Below, in pieces: positions 36,708-45,597 of a stretch of DNA of 64,000 nt. The stretch is from CAYFKJ01 sp964401845. GTDB taxonomy: Bacteria > Pseudomonadota > Alphaproteobacteria > UBA2966. The first letter of the stretch is position 1. Every line of letters starts with the position of its first letter. Made by a program: the position numbers and the translations under genes. The DNA lies in assembly GCA_964401845.1 (NCBI GenBank), contig CAYOAD010000001.1, forward strand, positions 5,035 through 69,034. The letters are read 5' to 3'. The notes beneath the pieces were generated by a model, which saw nothing but the letters and a program-made list of their open reading frames with translations, made no database searches and was not told where the DNA came from.

Positions 36708-37568
36708 CTAGTCCCGCATCCAGGCGCCGCCCCAGAGGTTCAGGGTGTGCTCCTCATGCGGCCATTCCCGGTAATCCTGTTCGTACGTAAAAACTTCCAA
36801 TTCCGTAGAGAATTCCAGCTTGTTGCCGTCGGGATCCTCGACCATGAAGAAGAGATTGTCGCCCGGTCCATGGCGGCCCGGACCCCACCACATGGGAATA
36901 CGCAGATCGCCCATGTGATCCGCCCAGTCGCGGATGTCGTTCCACGATTGGACTTCATAACTGTGATGATCGAGCTCGGCATAGCCGGCGCCGAACATGG
37001 CGACTGTGTGGTGCAGCGAATCCGAACGGAAGAAGATCGCCGTCAAATTTCCTCCGTCGTCGAGCATTTTGTCGGACACGCGACAGCCCAATACGTTCTC
37101 ATAGAAATCCACCATTTTCGGCAATTGGGTCGTGGCCACCGCGTAGTGCTGCAATTCACCGCCCAAATCCGTGCCTTCTTCAACCGGTTCTACCGATTTA
37201 TAAGGCAGAACGCCGAAGGTCAGGCAGTTGCCGTCGGGATCCGCGACCGCAAAAGCATTGTCATCGAACAGAGGTGAGGGCGACGGCATGATTTCAGCGC
37301 CCTTGGCCGCCATGCCATCCCTCAGACGGGCCAGTCTGGTAGCGTCATCCAGCCAAAAACCGGTGAATGCCGGACGCCGCGCCCCGCCCCTTGCCAGAAG
37401 AAGCCGGCGCTGCCGGCCAGTCAGCAGCCAGAGCTCGTCACCGACCTTCTCCGCCTCATAGCCCACGGCCGCGCGGTAAAACTCGATCATTTCATCGGGC
37501 TTTGCCGTCTCGATACAGATGTGGTCGAGGCGTGACGGCCAGATGGGGGCAAAGGCGTTTTTCAGCAT
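36708..37568 (-). CDS. VOC-family protein resembling type I extradiol ring-cleavage dioxygenases
   Basis: The 286-residue product has two glyoxalase/bleomycin-fold modules. The second holds the pattern expected for iron binding in extradiol dioxygenases: GGELQHYAVATTQLPKM (His), LDHHSYEVQSWNDIRDWADH (His pair) and FFMVEDPDGNKLEFSTELEV (Glu). The length suits a two-domain 2,3-dihydroxybiphenyl-dioxygenase-like enzyme. The start is uncertain: ATG 37568 gives the cleanest N-terminus, while ATG 37601 has a GGGTGGG just upstream. It is upstream of the thioesterase gene and divergent from IorA. Ring cleavage is inferred from ligand pattern only. Confidence 0.78.
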   Translation of the reverse strand: MLKNAFAPIWPSRLDHICIETAKPDEMIEFYRAAVGYEAEKVGDELWLLTGRQRRLLLARGGARRPAFTGFWLDDATRLARLRDGMAAKGAEIMPSPSPLFDDNAFAVADPDGNCLTFGVLPYKSVEPVEEGTDLGGELQHYAVATTQLPKMVDFYENVLGCRVSDKMLDDGGNLTAIFFRSDSLHHTVAMFGAGYAELDHHSYEVQSWNDIRDWADHMGDLRIPMWWGPGRHGPGDNLFFMVEDPDGNKLEFSTELEVFTYEQDYREWPHEEHTLNLWGGAWMRD

Positions 37569-37793
37569 AAAGGGCGGCTTCCAGGACGCTTGCGGCCGCA
37601 TCCCACCCGAGGGATAAAGCGGCACTCAATGCGGTACAAATTTCCACAATGTCGGATTTCGGTCAAGAAATCGCCGCCCAGTTGGGTGTAGATTGGAATC
37701 GATACAAAGTATTGCCAATTCGTCCACAGCTTATATGTTCTGCCCAATGAACCCGATCGATTGTACCCCCGCCCCCTTGCCGGAAAACCAATC

Positions 37794-39932
37794 ATGAGCG
37801 CCGAACGCTCCTTCAAGTCCGAAGTCGAACAGTTGCGGCTGGGCATCGGCGAGGTCTTTCACGGCGAAGGCATCCTCGCCGTCACCAAGGCCCTGCTGCA
37901 ATCCGGCGTTTCCTACGTCGGCGGCTATCAGGGTGCGCCCGTCTCGCATCTGATCGACGTCCTGATCGACGCCGAGGAATTGATGGACGAGATGGGCATC
38001 CACGTCGAGACCTGCGCCAACGAAGCCGCCGCCGCCGCCATGCTGGGGGCGTCCATCAACTACCCCCTGCGCGGCGCCGTGACGTGGAAATCCATCGTCG
38101 GCACAAATGTGGCGGCTGATGCGCTTTCGAATCTCACGTCGCCCGGCGTCATCGGTGGCGCCCTGATCGTCATCGGCGAGGATTACGGCGAAGGCGCGAG
38201 CGTCATCCAGGAACGCAGCCTGGCCATGGCCATGAAGTCCACCATCTGGCTACTGGACCCGCGCCCCGAACTGCCGTCCATCGTCGGGGCGGTGGAAAAA
38301 GGGTTCGACCTGTCGGAGGCGACCAACACGCCGGTCATGCTGCAACTTCGCGTACGCGCCTGTCACGTCCAGGGGGAGTTCACGGCGGCGGAAAATCGGG
38401 CTCCCGCCATCGGCACCCACAACCGGCTGGCCGATCCGGCGGCATTTGAGTACGGCCGCCTCGCTCACCCGCCGGTCACCTTCGTTCAGGAAAAACTGAA
38501 GATCGCCGAACGGATACCAGCGGCGCAAAAGTTCATCATCGAAAACGGCCTCAACGAAACCGTCGAGGGCGACCTCGACAATATCGGCATCATCGTGCCC
38601 GGAGGCCTCACCAACACCCTGCTGCGCCGGCTGGATGTCCTGGGCCTCAGCGACGGCTTCGGGGCGAGCCGTGTGCCGCTGCTGATCCTCAACGTCACCC
38701 ATCCGCTGGCGCCCCAGGAGATCGCCGGTTTCTGTAGCGGCAAGGACGCCGTGCTAGTGGTCGAGGAAGGCAGCCCCGAATTCCTGGAGTTCCAGATCAA
38801 CACCATCCTGCGTCAGGCCGACATCCAGACAAGGGTCCACGGCAAGGACGTCCTGCCCGCTGCCGGTGAATATACGGCGGACGTGATGCAGACCGGGCTT
38901 GTCGATTTCCTCAAACTGGCCTTCGTGCCGGGCATGAACTTCGCGGGCCTGACGGATGCGGGGGCCAGGGTCACCGATATCCGGCGCTCGGCCGCCGAGG
39001 CGCTCGGCGCGCCGCCACCACCCAGGCCGCCGGGGTTCTGCACGGGCTGCCCGGAAAGACCGGTGTTTTCCGCGCTCAAAATCATCCAGGAGGAAATCGG
39101 CAAGGTTCATATGGCCGCCGACATCGGCTGCCATGCCTTTGCCACGTTCGAGCCCTTTTCGATGGGTAACTCCATTCTCGGCTACGGCATGTCGCTGGCC
39201 AGCGCCGCGGCGGTTGCCCCCTTCCAGAACCGGCGTTCGATTTCGATCATGGGCGACGGCGGGTTCTGGCACAACGGCCTGGCCACCGGCGTTATCGGCA
39301 CGCAATTGAACGAGGGCGATTCGATCCTCATCATCATGCAAAACGGCTATACCTCGGCCACCGGGCAGCAGTTCATACCCAGCAGCGCTGTGGGCCGCGG
39401 CGACGCACCGCCCGGCATGGACATCGAAACCACGTTGCGGGCGCTGAGCGTGCCGTGGCTCAAGAAAATCCGGACCTATTCCGTCTCCGTCATGGTCGAC
39501 ACCCTGCGGGAGGCGCTGACGACGGAGACCAACGGCCTGAAGGTGATCATCGCCGACGGCGAATGCCAGTTGGCGCGCCAACGCAAGCTGCGTCCCATTA
39601 ACGCCGCGCGCCTGGAAAAAGGCCAGCGCGTGGCGCTGCCGCAATTCGGCGTCGATGACGAGATCTGCACCGGCGATCACGCCTGCATCCGGCTTTCGGC
39701 CTGTCCCAGCCTGGGCATCAAGGACAACCCCGATCCTCTGCGCAGCGATCCCGTCACCACGGTCGAGCAAAGCTGTGTCGGTTGCGGGCTCTGCGGCGAG
39801 GTCGCCCACGCGGCCACGCTTTGCCCCTCGTTCTACCGGGCGGAGCGCATCCGCAACCCCGGCGGCTTTGAAGCCGTTCTGCACAAGGCGCGCACGCGTG
39901 TCATCAGCTGGCTGGGCGGAAACGCCGCATGA
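37794..39932 (+). CDS. iorA: Indolepyruvate:ferredoxin oxidoreductase-like alpha subunit
   Basis: The 712-residue chain fuses the pyrimidine-binding half (GGYQGAPVSHLIDVL at about 42-56), the middle domain, and the TPP half (CTGCPERPVFSAL, then MGDGGFWHNGLATGV). A C-terminal ferredoxin region follows. IorA enzymes turn arylpyruvates (indole-, phenyl- or hydroxyphenylpyruvate) into arylacetyl-CoA. The first ferredoxin motif reads CTGDHACIRLSACP, with Asp in place of the second Cys; the second is CVGCGLCG plus LCPSFY. This variant is, as far as I recall, usual in proteobacterial IorA. The start at 37794 is 11 codons inside the open frame. It overlaps iorB by 4 bp. Confidence 0.88.
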   Translation: MSAERSFKSEVEQLRLGIGEVFHGEGILAVTKALLQSGVSYVGGYQGAPVSHLIDVLIDAEELMDEMGIHVETCANEAAAAAMLGASINYPLRGAVTWKSIVGTNVAADALSNLTSPGVIGGALIVIGEDYGEGASVIQERSLAMAMKSTIWLLDPRPELPSIVGAVEKGFDLSEATNTPVMLQLRVRACHVQGEFTAAENRAPAIGTHNRLADPAAFEYGRLAHPPVTFVQEKLKIAERIPAAQKFIIENGLNETVEGDLDNIGIIVPGGLTNTLLRRLDVLGLSDGFGASRVPLLILNVTHPLAPQEIAGFCSGKDAVLVVEEGSPEFLEFQINTILRQADIQTRVHGKDVLPAAGEYTADVMQTGLVDFLKLAFVPGMNFAGLTDAGARVTDIRRSAAEALGAPPPPRPPGFCTGCPERPVFSALKIIQEEIGKVHMAADIGCHAFATFEPFSMGNSILGYGMSLASAAAVAPFQNRRSISIMGDGGFWHNGLATGVIGTQLNEGDSILIIMQNGYTSATGQQFIPSSAVGRGDAPPGMDIETTLRALSVPWLKKIRTYSVSVMVDTLREALTTETNGLKVIIADGECQLARQRKLRPINAARLEKGQRVALPQFGVDDEICTGDHACIRLSACPSLGIKDNPDPLRSDPVTTVEQSCVGCGLCGEVAHAATLCPSFYRAERIRNPGGFEAVLHKARTRVISWLGGNAA

Positions 39933-41446
39933 GCAACGCGCCAACAAGACCGGTTTCCTTGCTGATCGCGGCCCTGGGCGGCGAGGGTGGCGGGGTGTTG
40001 ACGCGCTGGATCGTCAATTCCGCCAGGGCGGATGGCCTGCCCGTGCAGGCGACCTCCATCCCCGGCGTCGCCCAGCGGACGGGTTCGACAACCTATTACA
40101 TCGAGATCTGGCCCGAGGCGATCGACCCCCAGGACGGCCGCCGGCCGGTCTTCTCGCTCGCCCCGGCCGCCGGCGAGGTGGACATCGTTGCCGCCACGGA
40201 ACTGGCGGAAGCGGCGCGCATGATCGAAGCGGGATACGTCACCCCCGACCGCACCACCCTGGTGGCATCCGATCACCGCGTCGCCACCACCCACGAGAAG
40301 ATCGCCATGGGCGACGGCCGCGCCGACAGCGCCCAACTGGCGGAGGCCGCCGCGCGGCGTTCGGCCGACTTGATCATGTTCGACATGAAAGCGGCAGCGG
40401 CGGAAAAAGGCGCCATCGTCAACTCGGTCATTCTCGGGGCGATTTCTGCCTGCGGCGTGCTGCCCGTCTCGCCGGAGAGGTTCGTCGCCGCCATCCGCGA
40501 CGAGGGAAAAGCGGTGGAGTCAAATCTCGGGGGCTACCACGCGGGCGTCGCGTTCGCCAAGGGCCAGGATCCGGCGTCTCTGGCGACGGACGGCGCCGCA
40601 ACAGCCGAATTGCCGACCGCCTTGGAAAGCCGGATCACCGGATCGTTCCCCGCCGACGCCGGTGACCTTGTCAGAACCGGCGCGGCAAGAATGATCGACT
40701 ACCAGGATGAGGATTATGCCCGGCTTTACCTCGACAGGTTGCAGAGCTTGGGTGTATTGGACCCCCAAACTCTCAACAGCACCGCCCGGCATCTCGCGGT
40801 GCGCATGTCGTTCGAAGACGTCTACCGGGTGGCTCAGGCCAAGACCCGGGCCAGCCGCCTAACCGATATCCGAAAGACGGCGGGCGCCTCACCCGATGAA
40901 CCGGTGATCGTTTCCGACTTCTTCAAACCCCGTTTCGAGGAACTCTGTGACGCCCAGCCCGCCGGTTTCGCGAGGCGGTTGCTGAAATTCGCTGAAACGC
41001 GCCCGGCACTTGCCGCCAAATCCTGGCCCATGGAAATCCGCAGTACCACGGTCTGGGGATTTTTCCGCCTCCGTTTGCTCGCCGGACTGAAAGGGTTGCG
41101 CCGCTCGTCCCTTCGTTACGCCCGCGAACAGGCGGAAATCGAAACCTGGCTTGGGTATATCCGCGATGCGGCAGCCGCATCGGACCGCCTCGCGCTCGAG
41201 ATCAGCGAATGCGCCGGTCTGATCAAGGGCTACGGCGAGACCCATCGGCGCGGCACGGCCAGCTTCACCGCCATCTGTGATGATCTTGTCCGGAGCGCGG
41301 CCGGCGGAACGATGCCGGCGGAGGATGCAGCCGATGCCATTGCCACAGCCCGCAAGGCGGCGCTGGCGGACCCCGATGGCCAAGCGTTGGAGCAGACCTT
41401 GGCGCAGCGCCCGCCAAATGCCGTGAAAAAGGAAGACGCCGCTTAG
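39929..41446 (+). CDS. iorB: Indolepyruvate:ferredoxin oxidoreductase-like beta subunit with C-terminal extension
   Basis: The N-terminal part (about 1-215) is the gamma-type domain of the oxidoreductase (LLIAALGGEGGGVLTRWIVN, TSIPGVAQRTGSTTYYIEIW). The roughly 290-residue C-terminal extension is alpha-helical and matches the DUF6537-like region seen in proteobacterial IorB proteins; its role is unknown. At 505 residues it is much longer than archaeal IorB (about 200). Translational coupling to iorA is shown by the ATGA overlap. It converges with the five-gene oxidoreductase operon, overlapping the last gene by 4 bp. Confidence 0.87.
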   Translation: MSNAPTRPVSLLIAALGGEGGGVLTRWIVNSARADGLPVQATSIPGVAQRTGSTTYYIEIWPEAIDPQDGRRPVFSLAPAAGEVDIVAATELAEAARMIEAGYVTPDRTTLVASDHRVATTHEKIAMGDGRADSAQLAEAAARRSADLIMFDMKAAAAEKGAIVNSVILGAISACGVLPVSPERFVAAIRDEGKAVESNLGGYHAGVAFAKGQDPASLATDGAATAELPTALESRITGSFPADAGDLVRTGAARMIDYQDEDYARLYLDRLQSLGVLDPQTLNSTARHLAVRMSFEDVYRVAQAKTRASRLTDIRKTAGASPDEPVIVSDFFKPRFEELCDAQPAGFARRLLKFAETRPALAAKSWPMEIRSTTVWGFFRLRLLAGLKGLRRSSLRYAREQAEIETWLGYIRDAAAASDRLALEISECAGLIKGYGETHRRGTASFTAICDDLVRSAAGGTMPAEDAADAIATARKAALADPDGQALEQTLAQRPPNAVKKEDAA

Positions 41447-42789
41447 TCGGCCGCCGCCCCCGGCGCGTCGTCACGGACGTAGCGTTTCAGGATTGCCAGC
41501 CGTTCATCGATCTTACGGCTGATGTGCGCGACCTCCTCCTCGTCTAGGTGGCGGTACTTGCCGTTCAGCGCAACGTATTCCTCGACGGGAACCGGCTTGT
41601 CGGTCGGTCTGGTGAAGGTCAGCCCGTCCTCCGGCGTGAATTCCCAGAGCGTGACGAAATTGGTCTCGACGCCCTTGCGGCAAACCTCGATGGTCTCGGC
41701 GGAGGAAAAACGCCAGCCCGAGGGACAGGGGGCGAAGACGTGCAGGTAAGCCATGCCGTGTTTGCTCGCCTCGATCGCCTTGTCGAGCTTGTCGTAATAA
41801 TCCTCCATGTAGGCCAGCGATGCCGTCGCCACATAAGTACAATTGTGGTTCATCATGATGACCGGCATGTTCTTGGCGTCCTGCGACTTACCGCGCAAGG
41901 CATCGCCCACCGGCGTCGTCGAGGTCCAGGAGCCGAATGAGGTCGAACCCGAACGCTGCATACCGGTGTTCATGTAGCCTTCGTTGTCGACGCAGACGTA
42001 AAGCATCTGTTCGCCGCGCTCCGCCGCGCCCGAGAGCGACTGAAAACCGACGTCCACGGTACCGCCGTCACCGGCCAGCGCCAGCATCTGCACGTCGCCC
42101 CGACCGACCCGGTTGTACTGCTTCTTGATGCCCGACAGCATGGAGGCAGTATTGGTCAGCAGCGGATGAAAGACCGGCACCTTGGTCCCGGTCTGGCCGT
42201 TGTAGCCCACCGTGCCCATACCGGGAATACAGCCGGGCGGCGTCGCCAACACCGTGTTGGCGCCGACGCGCCTCAGCGTATGGCGGATCAGCAGTTCCGA
42301 ATTGCAGCCCTGACAAGCGGCCAGGCCCGGTACGAACAGGTCCTCCTCCCCGCCCATCTCGCGATAGATACGGGCGGCGCCGCTGAGACCCAGCGCGTCG
42401 TGGGGACAGGCCTTGACGCAGGCCGGATCGCCGTCGCAGGTATCGCACTTCACGACATGACCGGCAGCCTGGTTGAACTGGATGCCGCCGTAAGCACAGC
42501 CGACCGTACATAAAAGACAGTCGACGCACTTGGTGGCGTCCCAGTCGATCACGCCATTGTCCGAGTTCTTCGCCAACGCCGCGGCAGGGCAGTTCATGAC
42601 GCACTTGGGATCGCCGCATTGGCGGCAGAGCGCCAGTTCGAAGCGCCCGTCATCGCCGGCGACGACCTGCAGCCGGGAATTGACGATGTCGCCGGCGCCC
42701 GTCTTGGCCTCGGCACAGGCGGTCATGCAGTCGTTGCAGCCGTCGCAGAGATCGGCGTTGAAGGTGATGGTATCGTAACTGTAACCCAC
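41443..42789 (-). CDS. 2-oxoacid oxidoreductase beta subunit with N-terminal 4x[4Fe-4S] ferredoxin domain (PadI-like)
   Basis: This 448-residue TPP-binding subunit begins with a ferredoxin domain of sixteen Cys in four sets (C15-C25, C55-C67, C88-C98, C115-C128), enough for four [4Fe-4S] clusters. The TPP half follows: AACQGCNSELLIRHTLR, LALAGDGGTVDVGFQSL and VDNEGYMNTGMQRSG. The PorB-like catalytic half fused to a HycB-like ferredoxin is the plan I know from the beta subunit of phenylglyoxylate:NAD+ oxidoreductase (PadI) of Azoarcus evansii. It is the last gene of the five-gene operon from 46202. Confidence 0.85.
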   Translation of the reverse strand: MGYSYDTITFNADLCDGCNDCMTACAEAKTGAGDIVNSRLQVVAGDDGRFELALCRQCGDPKCVMNCPAAALAKNSDNGVIDWDATKCVDCLLCTVGCAYGGIQFNQAAGHVVKCDTCDGDPACVKACPHDALGLSGAARIYREMGGEEDLFVPGLAACQGCNSELLIRHTLRRVGANTVLATPPGCIPGMGTVGYNGQTGTKVPVFHPLLTNTASMLSGIKKQYNRVGRGDVQMLALAGDGGTVDVGFQSLSGAAERGEQMLYVCVDNEGYMNTGMQRSGSTSFGSWTSTTPVGDALRGKSQDAKNMPVIMMNHNCTYVATASLAYMEDYYDKLDKAIEASKHGMAYLHVFAPCPSGWRFSSAETIEVCRKGVETNFVTLWEFTPEDGLTFTRPTDKPVPVEEYVALNGKYRHLDEEEVAHISRKIDERLAILKRYVRDDAPGAAAD

Positions 42790-42799
42790 GGTCTGTCCC

Positions 42800-44062
42800 C
42801 TAACGCCAGTTCTGTGACATCAATTTGCGGCCGGTCTCTCCGGGCTTCGCCAGGAAGTCCGCCTTGACCGGATCGATGTCGATTTTGCGTAAAATCAGTT
42901 GCCACATGATGCCGGCGTCGAACCCAAGGTCGATGCCGGAGATACCCTGAAGCTTGCCGTCGCGCAGCACGATGGAGCGGTAGCTCGGCGCCTCGGGCCC
43001 GCCTTCGATCGAGACTTCCGCCCCGCCATTGAGAGCATCACCACCGCTCAAGCCGACGGAGAGCGCCTGCCGTCCGAAAAACCGATAGGTGTTGATCGGC
43101 ACCCCGCCGGGGTAGGGTTTGACCCCCGTATCACCGGTCATGTCCATGCCGGCGATGCGGCCCTGCTCCACGGCGTTGGGCAGAATGCCGATATTGGACT
43201 TGCCCTCAGCGTAGAAATCGTCCGCCGCCGCAACGTCACCGGCGGCCCAGATATCGGGTTGGTTGGTGCGCATGAATTCGTCGACGACGACGCCGCCCTC
43301 GATTTCCACGCCACTGCCCTCGAGGTAGTCGACCACGGGCTTCACGCCCGTCGCCACCAGGACGAGATCGCTCTCCACCACGCTGCCGTCATCCAGCGTG
43401 GCGGCGTAGCGTTTAGCGCTTTTCGCAACTTCCGACACCGCCCGGCCCATCAACATCGTGGCGCCGTGGTCCGTGAAGGCGGCTTCGATCATCCCGGCCG
43501 CCGTGGCGTCGAAATAGCCCGGCAGCACCTGATCCTGCATTTCCACGACGGTGACCTTGTAACCGGCTTCGACCAGGTTTTCGGCAGCGTGCATGCCGAC
43601 CAGACCGGCGCCCATCACCAAAGCCGAGCCGCCGGGGGCCAAACCGGCCTTGAGCGAAGTGGCGTCGTCCATGGTGCGCAGGACGTGGAACGGCACGTCA
43701 TCCAATCCCTTGACCGGCGGAATGGCCGGCGCGGCACCACTAGCTAGCAGGAGTTTTCCGTATTCGAGCGAACGACCGCAGGTCTGTGTCACCGTGTGCG
43801 CCGTCGGGTCGATCGAGGCAACCTCACAGCCCGTGCGCAGCAGGACATTGTTGTCCTCGAACCAGTCTTGGTCGCGCAAGGCGACATTTTCCGGCTCCGA
43901 ACGCCCCGACACGACATAGGGCAGGACGGTCGGCGAATAGGGCGGATGGCCGTCGCGCGTCAGCATGACGATGTCGCCGTCGCCGTCGATCAAACGAATG
44001 GCGCTCGCCGCCTCCAGCGCGGCATGGGACGAGCCGATGATGAGATAGGGGATGGGACTCAT
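42800..44062 (-). CDS. FAD/NAD-dependent oxidoreductase subunit (PadH-like)
   Basis: The 420-residue flavoprotein has FAD motif YLIIGSSHAALEAASAIR, NAD(P) motif VMGAGLVGMHAAENLVEAG and the FAD-contacting NQPDIWAAGDVAAADDF. It resembles rubredoxin/nitrite reductase-type flavoproteins. Encoded between the alpha and beta subunits, it would pass electrons from the Fe-S clusters to NAD+, as the epsilon subunit PadH does. Spacing is 10 bp to the beta gene and 15 bp to the alpha gene. Confidence 0.85.
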   Translation of the reverse strand: MSPIPYLIIGSSHAALEAASAIRLIDGDGDIVMLTRDGHPPYSPTVLPYVVSGRSEPENVALRDQDWFEDNNVLLRTGCEVASIDPTAHTVTQTCGRSLEYGKLLLASGAAPAIPPVKGLDDVPFHVLRTMDDATSLKAGLAPGGSALVMGAGLVGMHAAENLVEAGYKVTVVEMQDQVLPGYFDATAAGMIEAAFTDHGATMLMGRAVSEVAKSAKRYAATLDDGSVVESDLVLVATGVKPVVDYLEGSGVEIEGGVVVDEFMRTNQPDIWAAGDVAAADDFYAEGKSNIGILPNAVEQGRIAGMDMTGDTGVKPYPGGVPINTYRFFGRQALSVGLSGGDALNGGAEVSIEGGPEAPSYRSIVLRDGKLQGISGIDLGFDAGIMWQLILRKIDIDPVKADFLAKPGETGRKLMSQNWR

Positions 44063-44077
44063 GTGTTTGACTTTCGC

Positions 44078-45304
44078 TTAGTCGTTTTCGTTCAGCCAGA
44101 TCGGGCCATCGGTCTCGAAGCCCGCCAGGGCTTGTGCCGTCAGATCGATGGCTTGGGCGAAGTGCCCGACCGTGATGTCGGCGCCGGCCAGGCCGCCGAT
44201 GAAGCTCAGCGCCGGTATGCGGTCCTTGAGGTGATAGAGTGCACCCATGGTTTCCTGATAGACCGGACCGGAATTCCAGCCGAAGCTGACGGCCCGGTCG
44301 ACGACGCCGATCGCCTTTACTTTCGAAAGCGCTGACTTCATGGCCTCCAGCGGGAAGGGGCGGAAGGTCTTGACCTTGATGAGGCCCACCTTCTGGCCGC
44401 TCTCCCGCGCCTCGTCGACGGCGTCCTTGCCGGCGCCGCTCATGCTGCCGATGGTCACCAGAGCATAATCGGCGTCGTCCAGGCGGTATTCCTCGATCAA
44501 GGGCGCGTGTTCGAAGCCGAAGCGGTCGGCCCACTCCTCGTGCACCTCCGTGATGACCCTGAGCGCCGCCTGCATGGCGTCGCAGTGGCCCTTGCGGTAT
44601 TCGACGAACTTGGCCGGGCCCGGGCCGCCGGCGCCACCGATCAGCGGGTCGACGCCCATGGGCCGTTCCGGATCCAGCGCGATGTGCCAATTGACGTTCT
44701 TTTCGCCAAGGAAGGCGTCGACTTCCGCCTGTTCGGGGATCTCCACCCGGCTGACGCCATAGGAAAGATAATTACCGTCGTGATTGACGTTGACCGGCAG
44801 CATGACGTCGGGGTGTTCGGCGACCTTGTAGGCCATGGGGATGGTGTTCAGCGTCTCCTGGCTGGTTTCGCAGTACATGTGGATCCAGCCGGCGTCGCGC
44901 ACCGTCATGGCGTCCTGCTGGCTGCCCCAGACGGCCTGGGGGCTGAGACCGTCACGGGTCACCAGCGAAGCGACGATGGGCAGCCTGAGACCGGGCGTGC
45001 GCCAGTAAGGTTCGAACATGAAGGCGAGGCCAGGACCGCAGGTCGCGGTATAGGTCCGCCCGCCGGCCAGCGCCGCGCCATGCAGGCCGGACAAGACGCT
45101 GTGTTCTCCCTCCATGTTCATCAGTTCGGCGTCCAGCAGGCCGTCGGCGATGAACTGCGAGAGGTATTCCACCAGCGAGGACTGCGGCGTGATGGGATAG
45201 ACCGCCACCATGTCGGGACGCGACAGGAGCGCGCCCCAGGCGGCGGCTTCGTTGCCGTCGCAGACGATGACGCGGGATTCGTTGGAATGGGCGAGGTTTG
45301 TCAT
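44078..45304 (-). CDS. 2-oxoacid oxidoreductase alpha subunit (PadG/PorA-like)
   Basis: The 408-residue alpha subunit has AVYPITPQSSLVEYLSQF, the pyrimidine-domain signature of pyruvate-family oxidoreductases, then GGRTYTATCGPGLAFMFEPY and the C-terminal domain (LIKVKTFRPFPLEAM). The open frame continues into the delta-subunit gene, so the ATG at 45304, which begins MTNLAHSNESRVIVCDGNEA, is chosen. It follows the delta gene by 2 bp. Sequence alone does not distinguish phenylglyoxylate from pyruvate or other 2-oxoacids; the call rests on operon architecture. Confidence 0.87.
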   Translation of the reverse strand: MTNLAHSNESRVIVCDGNEAAAWGALLSRPDMVAVYPITPQSSLVEYLSQFIADGLLDAELMNMEGEHSVLSGLHGAALAGGRTYTATCGPGLAFMFEPYWRTPGLRLPIVASLVTRDGLSPQAVWGSQQDAMTVRDAGWIHMYCETSQETLNTIPMAYKVAEHPDVMLPVNVNHDGNYLSYGVSRVEIPEQAEVDAFLGEKNVNWHIALDPERPMGVDPLIGGAGGPGPAKFVEYRKGHCDAMQAALRVITEVHEEWADRFGFEHAPLIEEYRLDDADYALVTIGSMSGAGKDAVDEARESGQKVGLIKVKTFRPFPLEAMKSALSKVKAIGVVDRAVSFGWNSGPVYQETMGALYHLKDRIPALSFIGGLAGADITVGHFAQAIDLTAQALAGFETDGPIWLNEND

Positions 45305-45306
45305 GA

Positions 45307-45597
45307 TCAGTCCTCCCGCTCGGGCACCATGGCGATGGCGCGCTGGGGACATTCGGCGGCACAAATACCGCAGCCTTTGCAGGTGTCCAGCTGGATGTCG
45401 AACCAGCGCGGGCGTTCGGTGATGCACTGCACCGGGCAGAAAATCCAGCAAACGGCGCATTTGACGCACTTGTCGCGGTCGACAACCGGGCGCTCGGCGC
45501 GCCAGTCGCCGGGCAGCATTTCGCTGTATTTCGTGGCGATGGGCGCCATGCCGTCGGGCACGCCCGAGGCGTCGAAAGGGGCGCGGGTATGGCTCAT
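45307..45597 (-). CDS. 2[4Fe-4S] ferredoxin-type delta subunit (PadF/PorD-like)
   Basis: This 96-residue protein has two complete ferredoxin motifs: C44, C47, C50, C54 (CVKCAVCWIFCPVQC) and C73, C76, C79, C83 (CKGCGICAAECPQRA). The N-terminal extension with PGDWRAERPVVD matches PorD-type delta subunits, which relay electrons from TPP to the outside of the enzyme. It overlaps the gamma gene by 4 bp and is followed by the alpha gene after 2 bp. Confidence 0.9.
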   Translation of the reverse strand: MSHTRAPFDASGVPDGMAPIATKYSEMLPGDWRAERPVVDRDKCVKCAVCWIFCPVQCITERPRWFDIQLDTCKGCGICAAECPQRAIAMVPERED

